From Blasia pusilla (taxonomy: Eukaryota; Marchantiophyta; Marchantiopsida; Blasiales), in NCBI GenBank assembly GCA_050084515.1, contig CM114271.1, positions 2,976,001-3,040,000 of the forward strand: a DNA stretch of 64,000 nucleotides, given 5' to 3'. This document shows, one piece after another, positions 60,501-64,000 of the stretch. The first letter of the stretch is position 1. The number at the start of each line of letters is the position of its first letter. Both the position numbers and the translations under genes were made by a program. A model generated the notes under the pieces. It worked only from the letters and a program-made list of their open reading frames with translations, was not told where the DNA came from and ran no database searches.

Positions 60501-62125
60501 CTAGTAAGGTGCCTGTACAATGCACGGAAGAGACGAAGGGTTTTGTTTTGGTAAGTTGTTAACGATTTTGGACATAAAAATCAGGTTCAAGTAGGGTCTT
60601 TGCCCTAAATGCGTCTAATGATGGGATCTCTAAAAAAAATATTTCATCTTTTTATTTCTTTGCACACTATATTTTGTGTATAACCACCTTCCTTATTTGA
60701 ATGTTCATCACTTCTAATGGTGATATGGATGGAAATTTTCTTCCCTACTCTAGATAATGCTCCATACAATTGACCATGAGAAAATACAAGAGTAGGCAAG
60801 TAAATGCCAACCTTTTGCAAAGTGTGACCTTCAGACTTATTAATAGTCATAACAAAAGTTGACCGAATAGGGAATTGAAACCTATGTAAATCAAATGGTA
60901 AAGCGGAGTCACATATAATCACTGGGATACGTGGAATAAAAACTCGATCTCCAATATTCTTCCCATGATGATTCTAGAATCAATGCAATGTTGCATAACT
61001 TCATGAATCACCAATCTAATCCCATTTACTTGTCCATGTGAGCCATTCATATTTTATAAGGGCATGATTGGTGCACCAATCTTCAAACACAAATGATGTT
61101 GAGGCAATTCAGAAGGCAAGCATGTGTTAACAAATTTCAGTTGGATAGATGTGACTCATCTTCTCATTCGGAATAGAATCAACGCAAAAGTAAATATGCT
61201 TGTGTACATAATATGCAGTGAATTGGTGAGAAGAAGTAATATTACTATCCAAACTTCCCCAAAATAAAAGTTCCAATAAGAGAATAGATATACATGTATG
61301 TATGGTAAAAGGATAACCTATCCAAGAAACCAAGATCTGACATCTCTATTCATTTCCTCAACGTCGCTATTTATTGATGTCAAAATAGCTGTATCTCTCA
61401 AGAAATCAATGGCATGGAATCGGCTAGGAGAATTGTCATAGATCAAATCGATAAGATCGCATATCTTGTTACTTCAAGTGACAAGTCCATGTGGTAATTA
61501 TATAATTTCTTCTCCCAAATGAGGATGCAAAGGTACACGATCCTCTCCCACTTCCAATAACAAATGGGCAAAATCTTGTTGTTCCATACGCAAATGATCT
61601 TCTAACCTTTGAACTTGCATGTTTGTTGTCAACTTCATGACCTTTGCATTAGACCAAAGAGATGACCTCTTTCTAGAGGCTTGGAAAATTTGTGGGCGAT
61701 CCCCATGACGAACAACAGACAAAACTTGACGAAAGTCACCACCAAATATTATGAGTTTTCCACCTAATGGTACTTGTCGTAAAGACCGTTCCCATAATAT
61801 CTTGTAAAGTGGAATTCACACCTTCCAATGCATCATGATGAGTCGTAGGTGCTTTTTCCTATATAATGAGGATCGCATCACGAATTAAGCGCGCTTTGTC
61901 AATATCGATTCATAAACTACAAACAACATATGGAAGTAAATTAGCGTATGCAATACTTATGAAATTTTATTACTGATAGAATTGGACGTAATACAGGTAA
62001 TGACACTTACTTGCAAGTAGAGCTTTTATTCACATTCATAGGGATCTTGAAGCGTGAATGGGCAATATGTCCTCCATCTAACAATAGAGCAGCAATTTGG
62101 GATGATACTACGACCAAAGGTATAC
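60501..62125 (-). mobile_element. Helitron (autonomous type, 5'-truncated)
   Basis: The minus-strand 3' end is at 60501 (CCGTGCATTGTACAGGCACC then TTACTAG, followed by T). It sits about 140 bases downstream of the end of a Helitron helicase frame, exactly where a Helitron terminus is expected. The terminus resembles the mini-Helitrons at 20.7-22.3 and 26.4 kb. The 5' part, including the Rep domain, is absent; the copia LTR begins at 62126. Confidence 0.8.
60644..61960 (-). pseudogene. Helitron PIF1-like helicase, C-terminal half
   Basis: In order on the minus strand: APTTHHDALEGVNSTLQDIM (about 61850), GGDFRQVLSVVRHGDRPQIF (about 61740-61685), WSNAKVMKLTTNMQV, then a decayed stretch, then GKNIGDRVFIPRIP, LPFDLHRFQFPIRSTFVMTI, NKSEGHTLQKVGIYLP and VFSHGQLYGALSRV. 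These are the conserved helicase motifs III to VI of plant Helitron RepHel proteins. Walker A/B motifs are not in the window copy, and stops lie between the pieces, so it is not functional. Family role: unwinding during rolling-circle-type transposition. Confidence 0.88.
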
Positions 62126-62554
62126 TGTTGGATTCTCAACATCCACTTCGCTAAGCACCATTAATCTGATCGGCCCGCTTGTATGAGGAGAAGCCTAGAT
62201 TGATGGTTCCGACTTAGACGTTGAAGGAGTCATAGTAATATGACGTAGATGGTTTCTGGAGTAGTGTTACTAGGATTATCTAACCCTACATTGTATCAGG
62301 TTACCCGCACCCTGATGCAATAAAGCGTTAGATAATCTTAGTAACGAAATGAAGAAAAGTAGGTAAAAAACCCTAGTTTCCCGAGTAGTGAAAGAGTCGG
62401 GAGTCGCAACGGTAGCGCATTCTCGTATGCCAAGTTATCTCCATGTTCAGGTTCCATCGAAGCTCTTCTATGAGCGCACGGACGGACTAGGCCACTTTGT
62501 ATCTCTAAGTTTTGTAAATATTTCAGTGATTTCATCATTTTATGTTTTCTCACA
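62126..62554 (+). repeat. Ty1-copia 5' LTR
   Basis: It starts TGTTGGATTCTCAACATCC and ends TTTTCTCACA (TG...CA), 429 bases. It is immediately followed by a primer-binding site. It matches the minus-strand LTR at 7257-7535 and the halves at 9587-9770 and 9845-9990. Confidence 0.85.
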
Positions 62555-62566
62555 TGGTATCAGAGC
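62555..62566 (+). promoter_or_regulatory. Primer-binding site for initiator tRNA-Met
   Basis: TGGTATCAGAGC directly abuts the LTR end. This is the standard plant copia primer-binding site, complementary to the 3' end of initiator tRNA-Met. Confidence 0.9.
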
Positions 62567-62626
62567 ATGAGGTTTTCCAATATTTTGTATATGGCGATCT
62601 AGTGTGTTTGCACGAAATCTTGAGAG

Positions 62627-63990
62627 ATGGCTACTTCTTCATCAGTTTGTGCTCGCCCTCCTCCGCTTGATGAAGGGAAGTTACATGGGTCTAACTATCT
62701 ATTTTGGAAGTTCAAAATGAGGACTGTCCTCGAATCATTTGAGATCTAGGAGACAGCCACAAGGGATTGATTCGAATTCACAAGCTACTTTGAGTTCTGC
62801 ATATTCATCTTCATCTGGTGATATCGATCTTATTGTAATGCTCGCATGGAAACGCAGAAACGTGGATACTCTATATGCGATTGTCACAAATGTAACTCTT
62901 TATGTCATGACTCTCATTAAAAATACGACCACTGTTACTGAGGCGTGGAACATTTTGAAGAATCAGTATGAAATGAGGACTGAGACTGGGATTCAAAATC
63001 TGGAGAATCAACTTACATCCAAGAAATTTTCAGAAGGAGAAAGGGCGGAGCAATTTTTTACAAGGATCAAGAATCTTCAAGATCAGATGGCGTCCGTAGG
63101 AATTTAAAAGTCTAGCGAAGATTTGGCACGTCGGTGCATAAGGATTTTGCCTCCAAGGTATGACAATTTGGTCACTGCATTGAAGACTCAAGTAGGACCC
63201 ATGCCACTTACTTTTGAACAATTTAGTGCAATGTTGATAGAAGAGGAAATGGGCTTCAAAGCAAGAGAGTGATGGGGTGATGCACCATTTGCTGCCAACG
63301 TACAGAGAGGTAGAAATCAGGATTACAGTGCAAATGTCAAGAAAAAATTTCCAAGGAAATCCTTCAAATGCTTTTATTGTGGTAAGCTATGTCATCTTAT
63401 CAAAGATTTTAGAAAGAGGAGTGAGGATGAGAAGAATGGTTGTTTAAGACCTAAGAAGGAGTCTGGAAATTCTGTAGAACTAGGAGAACATGAAATAGAT
63501 GCTTGCGTAGCAATCGAAGAGTTTTGCACACAGCCCGAACATTCCACTAAATCAAAGAGTGAAGATAAGGATTGGTATAGCTCCTTACAACCTCTATAGG
63601 AGCCCATTGTTATTACTGTTGGAAATAATGTAAAGTGCCCTATAGAAGGGAAAGGCATAATTTCTTTAGTCTCACAAAAAGGAGATGAAAAGAAGTTAAC
63701 TGATATACTATACGTACCAGAGTTGAAGCGGAATTAGATTTCAGTAGCAGTATTATGTGATTGTGACCTAGAAGTTTGTTTCAAGAAAATAGAAGTTGTC
63801 ATTGAGGATGCCAATGGGAAAGTAGTGGGTGAAGGTATACGACGTAGAAATATGTACGAGTTGTATGCTTTCACGACAAGTGTAGGTACAAATCTTAGTA
63901 GCCGTAAGATGTGGCATGAAAGAATTGTTCACCTAAGCTTTCCTTGGGGGCTGGTATTTTGGCAGGAGAGAGTAAGAGAGGAGAGGAAGA
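62627..63990 (+). pseudogene. Ty1-copia gag and start of protease/integrase
   Basis: The start ATG at 62627 gives MATSSSVCARPPPLDEGKLH and SNYLFWKFKMRTVLES, a typical copia gag N-terminus. Stops and a frameshift near 62750 follow. The frame then continues (62739 on) with the UBN2-type capsid core (EAWNILKNQYEMRTETGIQN, FTRIKNLQDQM, RCIRILPPRYDNLVTALKTQ). The zinc knuckle CFYCGKLCHLIKDF has its last Cys replaced by Phe. The protease region keeps only LTDILYVPELKRN; the catalytic D-S/T-G is missing. It ends with a gag_pre-integrase-like WHERIVHLSF at the window end, so the rest of pol lies outside. Confidence 0.88.
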
Positions 63991-64000
63991 GAGGAAGAGA

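Noticed and set aside
1-64000. CRISPR arrays, bacterial operons or phage genes
   Set aside because: Spliced plant gene and plant transposons throughout; no regularly spaced short repeats with unique spacers.

Overview
This is a window of nuclear DNA from a land plant. It holds one intact host gene of eleven GT-AG exons and is otherwise dominated by decayed plant transposons: Ty1-copia, Ty3-gypsy, CACTA and Helitron. The host gene is PEX10 (peroxisome biogenesis RING protein), on the minus strand at 13634-17238. Its exons were joined by hand and give an unbroken 412-residue product with a complete C3HC4 RING. The species cannot be named. A gypsy family carrying a DNA methyltransferase suggests a lineage other than the well-studied flowering plants, but that is only a guess.

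Layout. 1-1165: GC-rich, pyrimidine-rich sequence with microsatellites, like a plant promoter/leader; no gene was identified. 1.2-7.2 kb: AT-rich decayed DNA. 7.26-10 kb: pieces of a minus-strand Ty1-copia element (RNase H plus 3' LTR) and two LTR halves in inverted order. 10-13.6 kb: no recognisable gene, one 101-bp tandem duplication. 13.6-17.2 kb: PEX10. 17.2-19.1 kb: GC-rich upstream region with a duplication. 19.2-26.6 kb: AT-rich, with a tandem array of short Helitron-like units, plastid-like fragments (rbcL-like tail, trnS-like) and a 223-bp mini-Helitron. 26.7-29 kb: a segment flanked by about 200-bp inverted repeats. 30.9-46.56 kb: a large CACTA element (TNP2 transposase, DUF4216-like region, second ORF with a coiled coil, subterminal repeats). 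46.6-47.5 kb: degenerate tandem repeats of the same family that flanks the CACTA on its left. 48.06-56.29 kb: a Ty3-gypsy element. 57.1-58.2 kb: a relative of its protease region. 60.5-61.96 kb: Helitron helicase with a matching 3' terminus. 62.1-64 kb: 5' LTR, primer-binding site and gag of a Ty1-copia element that runs off the window.

The standout is the gypsy element at 48-56 kb. Between its protease and reverse transcriptase it carries a C5-cytosine DNA methyltransferase domain with motifs I, II, IV (PC catalytic dipeptide), VI (ENV), VIII and X in canonical order. After the integrase it carries a PHD finger. The order is gag - protease - DNA methyltransferase - RT - RNase H - integrase - PHD. 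This copy is dead (many stops and frameshifts), but the architecture implies an ancestor able both to methylate DNA and to read chromatin.
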